The notes beneath the pieces are model-generated. The model was not told the origin of the DNA. It saw nothing but the letters and a program-made list of their open reading frames with translations, and did not search any database. Shown piece after piece: positions 18,435 through 27,710 of a stretch of 64,000 bases of DNA. The stretch comes from SW10 sp965657795 (GTDB taxonomy: Bacteria > Verrucomicrobiota > Verrucomicrobiia > Verrucomicrobiales > Akkermansiaceae), in NCBI GenBank assembly GCA_965657795.1, contig CBFHQJ010000004.1, positions 1-64,000 on the forward strand. Direction: 5' to 3'. The position numbers were made by a program, and so were the translations under genes. Within the stretch, counting starts at the first letter, position 1. Each line of letters opens with the position of its first letter.

Positions 18435-19339
18435 TGTTTTAGACAGTCAGCGAGATAAGCCCTCGAAGTATTGATAGCCTTGGTGATCTGACCCGCTGAT
18501 CCAAGCATCGGAATACCTCTGGGTACCGGGTGACCAAAAACCTCCACCAGCCCTGAGAACTTGATTGTATGCAAAGTCTCCAGGATCGGAACATAGTCCA
18601 GTGTGCCAAATCCCGGGAGCTGCTTGAGTTGCTCTTCTTCGGACATCTTCTTCTTCGATGATGGATGATGTTCCTGAAAATAGATGAATGGAATGTGTCT
18701 GTTTTCCCCTTCCTTGAGGAGCGTGGGGATTTGGTCAACGGAGTCGTTGAGATGATGAGGCGCGAAGGCCACGCCGACATTTTTGGATGGATTAAGCTCG
18801 TAAAAATAGCGGATCGAATCGGGCGAAGAGAGCATCGAGTTCTTGTGATTCTCGATCGCCATGATCACACCGAGTTCTTCGGCCAGGTGGTAGTGAGGTT
18901 TTAGCTTTTCAAAGAAGACCTTCACCTGTCTCTTGGCCTCCTTGCCGACCGGGTCCTTCGGTCCCATACTTCCCGAGCCGCAAACTGTCATCGCCCCGCC
19001 GTTCTTTTTGGTCCAACGCATTTCGTGATCTTGGCGGAATGGCCCCAGTGGATAGCAGGTTGAAACAGACATCTTGGTCCGATGTTTCTTGAGTAATTTC
19101 TGAAAGGCCTCATCCCCGATAGTGCTGATTTGCTCCCGATGAGTAGCATGCACTTTTCGCCAGATATCAATCGAATCGCTTCCGGTCTTTCCAACCTGGG
19201 CGAGGACTTCGTCCAGCGGCAGATTGCCATACATTGCCGATGACATCACATAGCGGGGAGCCCATTTTTTTTCCGCTCCGTGGGCCGGGTTGGAAAGAGC
19301 AGCGGCTGCAGAGAGTTTTGTAAATTTTCTGCGATTCAT
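18431..19339 (-). CDS. Exported sugar phosphate isomerase/epimerase-like TIM-barrel protein
   Basis: A 302-residue protein of the xylose-isomerase-like TIM-barrel family, which acts on sugars or sugar acids using a metal ion. The barrel pattern is clear: SIDIWRKVHATHREQ early, IMAIENHKNSM near residue 163 (glutamate and histidine of a metal site) and VGVAFAPHHLNDSVDQ, ending with GLVEVFGHPVPRG. The N-terminus (NRRKFTKLSAAAAL) is a Tat- or Sec-type leader, so it works outside the cytoplasm, which is common for this family in PVC bacteria. It sits between the DJ-1-like gene (3 bases) and the cytochrome gene (overlap), pointing to a shared sugar-oxidation or isomerisation route. Confidence 0.8.
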   Translation of the reverse strand: MNRRKFTKLSAAAALSNPAHGAEKKWAPRYVMSSAMYGNLPLDEVLAQVGKTGSDSIDIWRKVHATHREQISTIGDEAFQKLLKKHRTKMSVSTCYPLGPFRQDHEMRWTKKNGGAMTVCGSGSMGPKDPVGKEAKRQVKVFFEKLKPHYHLAEELGVIMAIENHKNSMLSSPDSIRYFYELNPSKNVGVAFAPHHLNDSVDQIPTLLKEGENRHIPFIYFQEHHPSSKKKMSEEEQLKQLPGFGTLDYVPILETLHTIKFSGLVEVFGHPVPRGIPMLGSAGQITKAINTSRAYLADCLKQ

Positions 19340-19342
19340 CGC

Positions 19343-19939
19343 TTAAGATTTGGTTGAGGCTTCCTCCTCGAGCATCTTGATCCAGGAGCCGACATAGTGC
19401 CCGTTGTCGTGATAGGTTCTTCCTGAAACCAGATTACCATCGATCACGCACGGTTCATTGACGTAGATCCCGCCACAGATCTCAAGGTCGAACTGGCATT
19501 TTGCCACGGTGGCCATGCGCCGTCCCTTCACCCGATCTGCGCGGGCAGGAATCTCGACACCATGACAGACACTCGCAATAGGCTTGTTGTGATCAAAGAA
19601 CCATTGGGTTAATTTAATGAGATCCGGATCTTCACGAATGTATTCCGGTGCCCGCCCTCCGGAGAAGAAGATTCCAAGGTAGTCCTCTGGATTGACTTCT
19701 GAAAAGGCGAGGTTGGCTGCCAATTGATAGCCCTCCCATTCGCGTGTGATGGTCCAGCCGGGACGGATCTCGTGCATTACCATCTGGTAGAGCCTCTTTT
19801 CCGGTGCAATCACGATTGGCTCAATTCCAGCTTCTTGTAAGCGGTAGTATGGATAGAGGGTGTCAACGGTTTCTGATGCGTCGCCAATAACGACCAGGGC
19901 TTTGCCGATCCATTTGGAATTGTTACTTTCTGTTTTCAT
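19343..19939 (-). CDS. DJ-1/PfpI family protein
   Basis: A protein of about 198 residues with the DJ-1/PfpI fold. The nucleophile elbow SVCHG gives the conserved cysteine, and FFSGGRAPEYIRED forms the upstream conserved loop. Members act as chaperones, glyoxalases or amidases; the reaction here cannot be told. The open frame extends to 19996, but the ATG at 19939 gives a start (MKTESNNSKWIGKALVV) directly before the first beta strand, and the extra 19 residues look like untranslated leader. No signal peptide is seen, unlike the rest of the operon, so it is probably cytoplasmic. It lies between the sulfatase and the isomerase-like gene. Confidence 0.82.
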   Translation of the reverse strand: MKTESNNSKWIGKALVVIGDASETVDTLYPYYRLQEAGIEPIVIAPEKRLYQMVMHEIRPGWTITREWEGYQLAANLAFSEVNPEDYLGIFFSGGRAPEYIREDPDLIKLTQWFFDHNKPIASVCHGVEIPARADRVKGRRMATVAKCQFDLEICGGIYVNEPCVIDGNLVSGRTYHDNGHYVGSWIKMLEEEASTKS

Positions 19940-20013
19940 TCGGGTTGGGTTTGGTTGATTGGTTTCGTAAATATCTGGCAAGTTATATAGAGACATCCTC
20001 TTCTTGCCTGGTC

Positions 20014-21444
20014 CTAATTTCCGGACGCTTTCTCAGCAGGGCGCGCTGGTTGGGCGACTTCCTCCAATTTCTTCTCAAAGTCTATCAGCCGGTCCATGAG
20101 TGACTCCACTATTTCGGGATGCTGCGATGCAAGATTACGCTCCTCTCCCGGATCGGTTTGCAGGTTATACAAGGCTTTTGCCCGGCTGATCTTTTTTACC
20201 TTACCGCGTTCACCACCATTGCCAATCCGGGCCGGGTCAGGTGCTTGTCTGTCAAGATGTGGTCGTTGTAGTTTCCATTGGCCGAGGCGCACTGCTCTTA
20301 ATTCTCTTTCCCAAAAGTAAAAGAATGGGGTGCTCTTTGCTCTGCCGATACCTTGGCCAAGTAACAAGGGGCTGAGGTTTCGGCCGTCGATTTTTTCCGG
20401 TGGTTTTTCTACCCCGGCTGTCGCCAAAAGAGTCGGGGTCAGATCCAAGGCAGTCACGAGTGTGTCACTGGTGAGATTTTCAGCGACATATCCCGGTCCG
20501 CGCACAATCATGGGAACACGCATACCACCTTCTAGGGTTTGCTTTTTACCGCCTGAATGGGGGGAAGCCGACCCACCATGGTCACCGAAGATCAGCCATG
20601 GGCCATTGTCCGAGGTGAATAGCACAATCGTCCGCTCGTCGATCCCTGCCGATTTGATTGCGCGGAGAATTTTACCAACCGAGTCGTCGATCTCCGTGAC
20701 TACGTCACCATATAGCCCGTGCCCGCTCGTCCCCTCGAACCGGTTGCTCGCAAACAGGGGCGTGTGCGGCATGTTGTAAGGCACAAAGAGAAAAAAGGGT
20801 TTGTTTCTTTTGCGAAGGATGAATTCCACCGCCCGATCCGTGTAGCGTTGCGTCAGCAATCTCTGGTCGGGATTGATTTCGATGACCTTGTCTTGCTTGA
20901 CGAGTTCGACGCCAGCCTTTCCGGATCGTCTTGCGTTGAGTGAAGGCTGCCCTTTTCCCATATCATTGGAACCGACCGTTCCGAACCATTCATCGAAGCC
21001 TTGCTTCAGAGGCCAGACATCGGGCGTGTTGCCGAGGTGCCATTTTCCGAAGATCGCGGTGGCATATCCCAGCGCTTTGAACCTTTCTGCCAGAGTGATC
21101 TCTTTCAAAGGAAGGTGGTTCTTTGTGTTCGCGCTAATGACGCCGGTGACGCGCGTGCGAATTGGATAACGGCCTGTCAACAGAGCTGCCCGGGAAGCAG
21201 AGCATACCGACGCGGCAGCGTAGAATGAGGTGAATCTCATGCCCTCCCGTGCCATCTGGTCAATGTGGGGGGTTTTAACTCTCGTTGAGCCATAGCAGCC
21301 CAAGTCGCCATAGCCGAGATCGTCGGCAAGAATGACAATGAAGTTGGGTGTGGTTCCGCCCCAAAGACTGGCAGAAAAGCACAGGAGAATCATGGTGAGG
21401 ATGCGCGGAAGCAATCCGGAGCCTCGATGATGTTTGCGTTTCAT
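20014..21444 (-). CDS. Exported type I sulfatase (arylsulfatase family)
   Basis: A 476-residue sulfatase that removes sulfate esters, probably from a polysaccharide. A signal peptide is followed by the calcium-binding aspartates in ILADDLGYGDLG (Asp41, Asp42) and the formylglycine motif CSASR (Cys81 onward) with LLTGRYP behind it. IFGKWHLG and FTSDNGPW are the other expected active-site strands. The cysteine type needs a formylglycine-generating enzyme, which is not in this window. It is the first gene of the minus-strand operon and diverges from the XylR-type regulator at 21527, so sugar-dependent induction by that regulator is likely. Confidence 0.93.
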   Translation of the reverse strand: MKRKHHRGSGLLPRILTMILLCFSASLWGGTTPNFIVILADDLGYGDLGCYGSTRVKTPHIDQMAREGMRFTSFYAAASVCSASRAALLTGRYPIRTRVTGVISANTKNHLPLKEITLAERFKALGYATAIFGKWHLGNTPDVWPLKQGFDEWFGTVGSNDMGKGQPSLNARRSGKAGVELVKQDKVIEINPDQRLLTQRYTDRAVEFILRKRNKPFFLFVPYNMPHTPLFASNRFEGTSGHGLYGDVVTEIDDSVGKILRAIKSAGIDERTIVLFTSDNGPWLIFGDHGGSASPHSGGKKQTLEGGMRVPMIVRGPGYVAENLTSDTLVTALDLTPTLLATAGVEKPPEKIDGRNLSPLLLGQGIGRAKSTPFFYFWERELRAVRLGQWKLQRPHLDRQAPDPARIGNGGERGKVKKISRAKALYNLQTDPGEERNLASQHPEIVESLMDRLIDFEKKLEEVAQPARPAEKASGN

Positions 21445-21478
21445 AGATTTGGTCTAGCTCCCCTGGATGGTCCGGGTC

Positions 21479-21496
21479 GCGGGCACAATAACCCGC
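21479..21496. promoter_or_regulatory. Candidate operator palindrome in divergent promoter region
   Basis: GCGGG (21479-21483) and CCCGC (21492-21496) form an inverted repeat separated by 8 bases in the 82-base gap between the divergent sulfatase operon and the XylR-type regulator. The position fits an operator controlling both directions. The arms are short and G/C-only, so it could be a chance palindrome. Confidence 0.3.
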
Positions 21497-21526
21497 TTGT
21501 CTCAGCTGTCTATCCAGTTACGATCC

Positions 21527-22747
21527 ATGAAATATCAGGTTTTTCGGCACATTAGATTCCAGCATAAATCATCTGTTCGTCGCGTCGCGATCCTCATCGA
21601 AACAACCCGGACCTATTCCAGGGAGATGCTCGCGGGGGTCAGCCAATACGTGCACCGCCATGGTCACTGGTCTACTTTTCTTGAGTTACGGTCCTTGGAG
21701 TCTTCTATTCCACCATGGCTGAAGAATTGGGATGGTGATGGGATCCTAACGAGGACACATAGCAAAGAGATGGCAAATGCGATCGCCATGACAGGGTTGC
21801 CGGCGATTGAGTTGCGATCATCAAATTTTAACCGGCAATTTCCATTTGTTGGTATGGATAATCGGATGATCGGGCAGTTGGTTGCTGATCACTTTATTAA
21901 TCGTGGGTATCGGCAATTCGCGGCTTACACGCTCGATACCGAATCGTTTTTTAGGGAAAGATTTCAGAAATTCGTCACCCATGTGAAGGAGGTGACCGAT
22001 GCGGACTGTGCAGTGTTGCCATCCCAAGGCGAAGCAAGTCCGGACGATTGGGAGGATCATCAAGCCAAATTGATCGCGTGGTTGCAATCGCTTCAAAAGC
22101 CGGTGGGAATTTTTGCGACAAATGACCAGCTGGCTACTCGCCTTCTCGACGCCTGCCAACGAGCCGGAATCTCCGTTCCCGAGGAAGTTGCGGTGGTGGG
22201 TTGCGAAAACGAAACGACCCTTTGCAGATTTGCTTCGCCTCCATTGACCAGCGTTCGGTTTGATGGAGAGACGGTGGGCTATCGTGCCGCCGAAATGTTG
22301 GATCAGATGATGAAGGGAGACTCCGATGCGAATCCCGGGACCACTTTGATCCCTCCGAAGGGCATTGAAATCCGGGCTTCATCGGATGGATTCGTGATCG
22401 ACGACCCCATTGTTTTGGAGGCGGTCAAATTGATCCGGCAACAGGCCTTCTCAGGAATCGCCGTAGCAGAGATATGTGATGAACTTGGGGTATCGCGCAG
22501 TACCTTGGAACGTCGAATGAAAGCGACCTTGAAACGGGGCGCGAAAGCCGAGCTTCTCCGTGTCCGCTTTGGAGAGGTTAATCGTCTCCTGCAGAATACG
22601 GACCTCACGATCGAGGCCATTGCGGAGATGACGGGGTTTAATTACGCCCATTATCTTCAAACGAGCTATCGCGAACGTTATGGCAGCTCTCCGGGAAAGT
22701 TCCGCCGCAATTTGAACCGTCGTGACGGAAAAGGACCGAATGGGTGA
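21527..22747 (+). CDS. XylR-type transcriptional regulator (periplasmic-binding-like domain plus AraC HTH)
   Basis: A 406-residue regulator. Residues about 15-270 follow the LacI-type sugar-binding fold (RRVAILIETTRTYSREMLAG at the start, FVGMDNRMIGQLVADHFINRGY, GIFATNDQLATRLLDAC, EEVAVVGCENE). There is no LacI N-terminal HTH. Instead a C-terminal AraC-type double HTH is present (VAEICDELGVSRSTLERRM and LTIEAIAEMTGFNYAHY with the ending YGSSPGKFRR). This is the layout of E. coli XylR. It diverges from the sulfatase operon and precedes the decayed PSD1 locus on its own strand, so it probably controls one or both in response to a sugar. The ATG at 21527 was chosen because the open frame upstream has no domain content. 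Confidence 0.9.
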   Translation: MKYQVFRHIRFQHKSSVRRVAILIETTRTYSREMLAGVSQYVHRHGHWSTFLELRSLESSIPPWLKNWDGDGILTRTHSKEMANAIAMTGLPAIELRSSNFNRQFPFVGMDNRMIGQLVADHFINRGYRQFAAYTLDTESFFRERFQKFVTHVKEVTDADCAVLPSQGEASPDDWEDHQAKLIAWLQSLQKPVGIFATNDQLATRLLDACQRAGISVPEEVAVVGCENETTLCRFASPPLTSVRFDGETVGYRAAEMLDQMMKGDSDANPGTTLIPPKGIEIRASSDGFVIDDPIVLEAVKLIRQQAFSGIAVAEICDELGVSRSTLERRMKATLKRGAKAELLRVRFGEVNRLLQNTDLTIEAIAEMTGFNYAHYLQTSYRERYGSSPGKFRRNLNRRDGKGPNG

Positions 22748-23068
22748 AGGGTTTGGAGCCGGTGAACCTTTCATAGAGAGTTTGGACCTATGCGCTCGAC
22801 CCTACGGTCGATCTCTCTTCGAGAGACTGGCTTGAGATTGATGGTTTAACACGGGCAAGCGGCACCGAGACGACACTCACGATTCCCGAGAGGACCTCGC
22901 CAAATGTCTGATCACTTCTGTCCTTCTTTCGAATCGGTCTCGCGTTCTCATTCTTGTTCATTCCTTGTAAAATGAATGAAATAAGTAAAGATCCGCTCAA
23001 GTAAGGCTCATGCTTGAAAAAGTAATTTTCGCTCAATTGACTGCAGATCGGCTCTTGTAACGGGCCTG
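22748..23068. other. Intergenic region upstream of the decayed PSD1 gene
   Basis: About 320 bases with no supported gene. It contains short nested inverted repeats (CGACCCTACGGTCG near 22797 and CTCTCTTCGAGAGA near 22812), which may form a hairpin ending the regulator transcript. The frame of the downstream PSD1 gene is open only from 23018 and contains no ATG or GTG there. Confidence 0.4.
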
Positions 23069-25867
23069 TTGATACTTGTTTCAGGCGCTTGTGCGCAAAC
23101 CGATCGGGTGGGGTTTAATCGGGACATCCGTCCGATTCTTTCTGACAAGTGCTTTGTGTGTCACGGGTTCGATTCGAAAGCCAGAGAAGCAAACCTTCGT
23201 CTCGATACTGCGGAGGGAGCTTATGCCCCGAGAGATGGTAGTCAGGCCATCAAGCCCGGAGATCTTGAGCACAGTGAAGTTTGGCATCGCATCACCAACA
23301 CAAATTCTGAAAAAGTTATGCCGCCGCCGGAGAGCAGCAAGAGTCTTTCTGATGCAGAGAAGGATCTGCTCAAGCGCTGGATTGAGGAAGGAGGTAAGTA
23401 TCAAGCGCCTTGGGCTTTAATACCTCCCCAGAAATCAAAAATACCGGTTGTGGCAGGCGGACGAAATGTGATTGACCAGTTTATTGCCGGGCGTCTTGAG
23501 AAAGAAGGTCTGGGCCTTTTTCCCGAGGCCGACCGTATGACCTTATTTCGAAGGGTCACCCTGGATCTTACCGGGCTTCCTCCAACTCCTGCGCAAGTCT
23601 CTGCATTTTTAGACGACAATAAACCTGATGCTTACGAACGGCTTGTAGACCGCTTATTGGCGACTCGCGATTACGCCGAGTGACGTGCCCAGGACTGGCT
23701 TGATCTGGCCCGCTATGCCGACACCCGGGGGTTTGCCGATGACAAGATGCGCCAGATTTGGCCCTACCGTGATTGGGTCGTTCGCGCGCTCCATAGCAAC
23801 ATGCCCTTCGACCAATTTACTGTGGAACAACTGGCTGGTGACATGTTGCCGGACGCAAGCAATGAGCAACGTCTGACCACCGGTTTCCATCGCAATGCGC
23901 CACAGGCTCGTGGCGAAACCTACCCAGTAGAGGAGTATCGTCTGAAAGGAGTCACCGATCGCGTTAACACAACCGGCAAAGTCTGGCTTGGGCTAACCAT
24001 GGAATGTGCGGAATGCCACGACCACAAATTTGACCCGATTAGCCAGCGTGATTATTTCTCGATGTTTGCGATTTTCAACAATATCGAGCACAGCGGCGAG
24101 GGGCATGGACAGGGTGGACCGACGATGAAGTATCGTAATCCCGTATTTGATGTAGACCCAAAACTTTTGGCTGCGCGAGCTCGCCTCAAGGACGAATTGG
24201 AGGCAACACGTAAGAGGATGATTCTTTTAAATCCTCCTGATGACGAAGGTTTACTGGGAAAATGGAACGCGCCCCATTCCGAACCCGATGCCGGGAAGTT
24301 CAGTGTGGAGGGAGACCTGACCATCACCGCCACGATTCAGACAAAGCAAAAAGTGGCGACCATTGTCTCGAAAAATGACTGGCCCGGGGAGCAGCGGAGT
24401 TACCTCTTCGGAATCGGTGGCGAAGGCGAAAAGGAAGCAAATCCCGGTCATCTTTTCTTCTGGGTTTCATCGGACATCGAACCATTCTCAGGTGTTGCGG
24501 TTTATGGAAGCAAAGCTGTCAATGACGGGCAGGCTCACCGGGTTGCAGTTGTGTTTGCAGCGGGTAAATCGGTCCGTCTATTCGTTGATGGTAACGAGGA
24601 TCGTGCTGCGCGCATGATCGGGAAGATTCCGGAGACGATCGCGGTTTCCGCCCGCAGCCTTGCGATAGGAGCGAGCTATCGAAATTCCAGTGAACCAAAT
24701 GTTTACAAATTCGAGGGGGCACTCACAGACGTCGCTCTTTATGACCGGGCCCTCGAGTTCGGGTTGGAGAGTGGAGAAATACAAAAACTCCAGCTTGAGC
24801 TTCAAGAGCTCGATCGGAAGCTATATCCTGATTCCCCGCAGGAAGTCGCGGTCCCTGTGATGAAAGAGAGAGGCAATCCTCGCGACACTTACATTCATCT
24901 TCGGGGAAACTTTTTGACTCGTGGGGACAAGGTCTCTCCGGCAATTCCGGCTGTGCTTGCTTCCGGGTCGCAATCGCAACCAACGAATCGGCTCGAATTC
25001 GCCCGCTGGTTGGTGGATGGGAAGAACCCACTTGTTGCCCGGGTCGTGGTGAACCGTTTTTGGCAAAGCTATTTCGGTGAGGGCTTGGTCCGCACTCCCG
25101 CCAACTTTGGTTCCCAAGGTGCTCTTCCGACTCATCCGGAATTGCTCGATTGGTTGGCGGTGGAATTCGTCGAAAGCGGGTGGGATATGAAGCACATCAA
25201 TCGGTTGATTGTGACCTCTGCGACTTATCGCCAGTCGACAAAAATCACACCAGTCCTGAAGGAAAAAGATCCCGAAAATTTGTGGCTTGGCCGGCTCCCG
25301 AGAGTGCGATTGCCCGCTGAACAAATCCGCGATCAAGCTCTGGCTATTGGTGGTCTCCTTAAACCTTCTGTGGGTGGCCCCGGCGTATTTCCCCATCAGC
25401 CCGATGACTACTGGGAAGAACGTGACCTCCCCGGGGAGTGGATCGCCAGTACTGGTGACGACCGTTACCGGAAGAGCCTATACACCTATTGGCGTAGGAT
25501 GGCCCTGAACCCAACGATGGAGCTTCTTGATGCCCCGTCCCGGGCCGTTTGTGTCACGAAGCGCAAACCTTCCAATCTCCCCATCCAGGCCTTGGCGACT
25601 CTAAACGCGCCGGTTTTTATGGAGTCTGCGGCCGGACTGGCGCGGAAGATTATTTCGGAAGAGACCCCCGATGAAGTGCGCCTCGAACGCGCGTTCTGGC
25701 TCTGTCTGGGCCGCCCGCCTGCGCGTGCCGAACATGCAAAATTCATGGATTTTCTGAAGGCCCAATGGTTGACCCGCTACGCGCGCGCGGACTCTCCCGA
25801 ACTGAGTGTCTGGCAAAGTGTCGCGACTGTGTTCCTGAATCTTGACGAAACCATCACAAGACCATGA
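23069..25867 (+). pseudogene. PSCyt1-PSCyt2-LamG-PSD1 protein, interrupted by an in-frame TGA
   Basis: A PSD1-family haem protein broken by a TGA at 23681-23683, with the same frame continuing to 25867. Before the stop: a hydrophobic leader, haem motif CFVCH, the MPPPE element, and the start of PSCyt2 (FRRVTLDLTGLPPTPAQ). After it: WLDLARYADTRGFADD, CAECHDHKFDPI, a LamG-like inserted domain (about 24250-24770), and the PSD1 domain (RVVVNRFWQSYFGEGLV). In the intact paralogue at 45227-47974 the motif reads FGERWGRHWLD, here YAE-stop-RAQDWLD, so the stop sits at the arginine position (CGA to TGA). The only start codon near the beginning is a TTG at 23069 in the middle of the hydrophobic leader, so the initiator also seems lost. 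Confidence 0.85.
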
Positions 25868-27279
25868 ACCTGCCATCATACATATCCGCAGATCATACGC
25901 GCCGTGCCTTTTTAAGCCGCTCGCTTGGGGGCCTGGGCTCGGTGGCTTTGGCCTCCCTGATGAATGACAAGCTTTTGGCCGAGCATCAGAATCTGTCCCG
26001 CTTCCATCATGCTCCAAAAGCGAAGCGCGTCATTTTCCTCTTTATGGCGGGTGGTCCTTCGCACATTGATCTTTTTGATCCCAAGCCCAAGCTCAAAGAA
26101 CTGGACGGTAGGCCGATTCCCCAGGAGTTGCTCAAAGATCACCAGCAGTTTGCGCTCATCCGTGGGACTCCGAATTTGAAGGGGTCACCCTATGCTTTTC
26201 GGCAGCACGGAGAATCCGGAACTGTGATTTCCGAGCTCCTTCCAAATCTCTCGAAGGTTGCCGATGAACTGACCGTGATTCGGTCAATGGTCACCGAAAC
26301 GAATATTCATGAGCCCGCCGTAAACTTCATGAATTGTGGAACCCTCTTGGGTGATCGGCCGACTCTTGGGTCCTGGCTGTCTCATGGACTTGGTTCGGTC
26401 AACGATGACCTTCCGGCATATACTGTGCTGACTTCCGGAGTGAGCGATGGCCAACCGCTTTTGCAGAGTTTCTGGGGCAACGGGTTTCTTGACTCCCGTC
26501 ACGCCGGAGTTCCGTTCAGGAACAGCGGAGCCCCTGTGCTTCATCTCGATAATGCCGAAGGATTTATCACGAAAGATCGCTTTCAGGAACTCAGACTTTT
26601 GAAGTAGATGAACATCCGCCAACACAATGCACTTGGTGATCCTGAAATTCTAAACCGAAGCGCGTCGTACGAAATGGCTTTTCGCATGCAAGCCAGCGTG
26701 CCGGAGCTGGCTGATCTGAGCAAGGAATCGGAAAAGACGATGGAGCTATACGGTGCTGATCACACTAAACCATCCTTTGCCCGCAATTGCCTGATGGCGC
26801 GGCGACTTGTGGAGCGCGGTGTTCGTTTCGTCCAGCTTTACGATCGCGGTTGGGATTCCCACACCGACATTGATCGCGAACACCGTCTACAGTGTGGTGC
26901 GGCCGATCAGCCGATAGCCGCTCTCATCGCCGATCTCAAACAACGTGGTTTATTGGACGATACCCTCGTCATTTGGGGCGGGGAATTCGGCCGGACGCCG
27001 GTTGCCCAGGTGACGGGCAATACCTGGGGACGTGATCACCACCCGCATGGCTTCACGATGTGGATGGCCGAAGGCGGAATGAAGCCTGGCCTAACCTACG
27101 GTGCCACCGATGAGTTCGGTTATCATGCCACCGAGAACAAGGTTCACGTTCATGACCTCCACGCCACCATCTTGCACCAACTGGGCATTGACCATAAACG
27201 CCTGACCTTCCGCAATCAGGGCCGCGATTTCCGCCTCACCGATGTGCGCGGCAAGGTCGTGAAGGAAATTTTGGCGTAG
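25864..27279 (+). pseudogene. DUF1501 protein, interrupted by an in-frame TAG
   Basis: A DUF1501 protein of about 471 codons, split by TAG at 26605-26607 with the same frame open on both sides. The leader (TRRAFLSRSLGGLG) is Tat-like. VIFLFMAGGPSHIDLFDPKP, DDTLVIWGGEFGRTP and DHHPHGFTMWMAEGG are the hallmark motifs of the family, which shares the alkaline-phosphatase/sulfatase-like fold. The intact paralogue at 43787-45178 reads FLQQLNRQQ where this copy reads LLK-stop-MNIRQH, so a glutamine codon (CAG to TAG) is the simplest origin. Its ATG overlaps the end of the PSD1 pseudogene by 4 bases, as in a once-coupled operon. A re-start at 26608 (ATG right after the stop) is possible but would make only the C-terminal half. 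Confidence 0.85.
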
Positions 27280-27401
27280 TTGACTGCTCCAGCTGTTGAC
27301 CTCATCGGAGGAAACCAGTCCGGAAAGTTATCAGGAAATAGATCCTTGGCTCCGGAATTGATGGTTGGAAAAGCATCTGGATACGGCCGTATGAATTCCC
27401 G

Positions 27402-27584
27402 ATGAAGATCAATCCGAGACGCCATTTGCAGAGGGTCTTCCTGCTGATCTGCGCTTTCGTGGGCCCAGGTTTCGGGGAGGAAGATCCGGTGACGCTTCGC
27501 GTGGCGGCTTGCAACGTCGAGTTTGACAGGAGTGCGACGCCCGAGAAAATCGGGGAAATCCAAACGATCAAGAGGGGTGACTAA
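27402..27584 (+). pseudogene. Remnant of an endonuclease/exonuclease/phosphatase-family gene
   Basis: A 60-codon fragment with a signal peptide (about residues 1-25, ending GPGFGEE) followed by VTLRVAACNVEFDRSATPEKIGE, cited here only in part: LRVAACNVEFDRSATP is the characteristic first strand and loop of the endonuclease/exonuclease/phosphatase fold. The frame then runs into stop codons, and none of the later catalytic motifs of the family appears before the next gene at 27711. It is therefore a truncated stump, next to two genes interrupted by stop codons. Confidence 0.6.
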
Positions 27585-27710
27585 ATCGGTCCCTGAAAGA
27601 TAGCCAAGCGCGGTCATGTTGCTCTTGGCGGTCTCGCCGATGCCAGTGACCCCACTGATTCTTCTGAAACAAAGCGGAAAGACATTGCCTCTGATTGTGG
27701 TAAAACAGAC

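Noticed and set aside
22788..23036. 82-codon minus-strand frame in the intergenic region
   Set aside because: No start context, leader or family pattern; sequence includes hairpin-forming repeats.
23681..23683. TGA read as selenocysteine or stop-codon recoding
   Set aside because: The position is arginine in the intact paralogue, not cysteine, and the partner gene has a TAG. Two different stops plus a missing initiator fit decay better than recoding.
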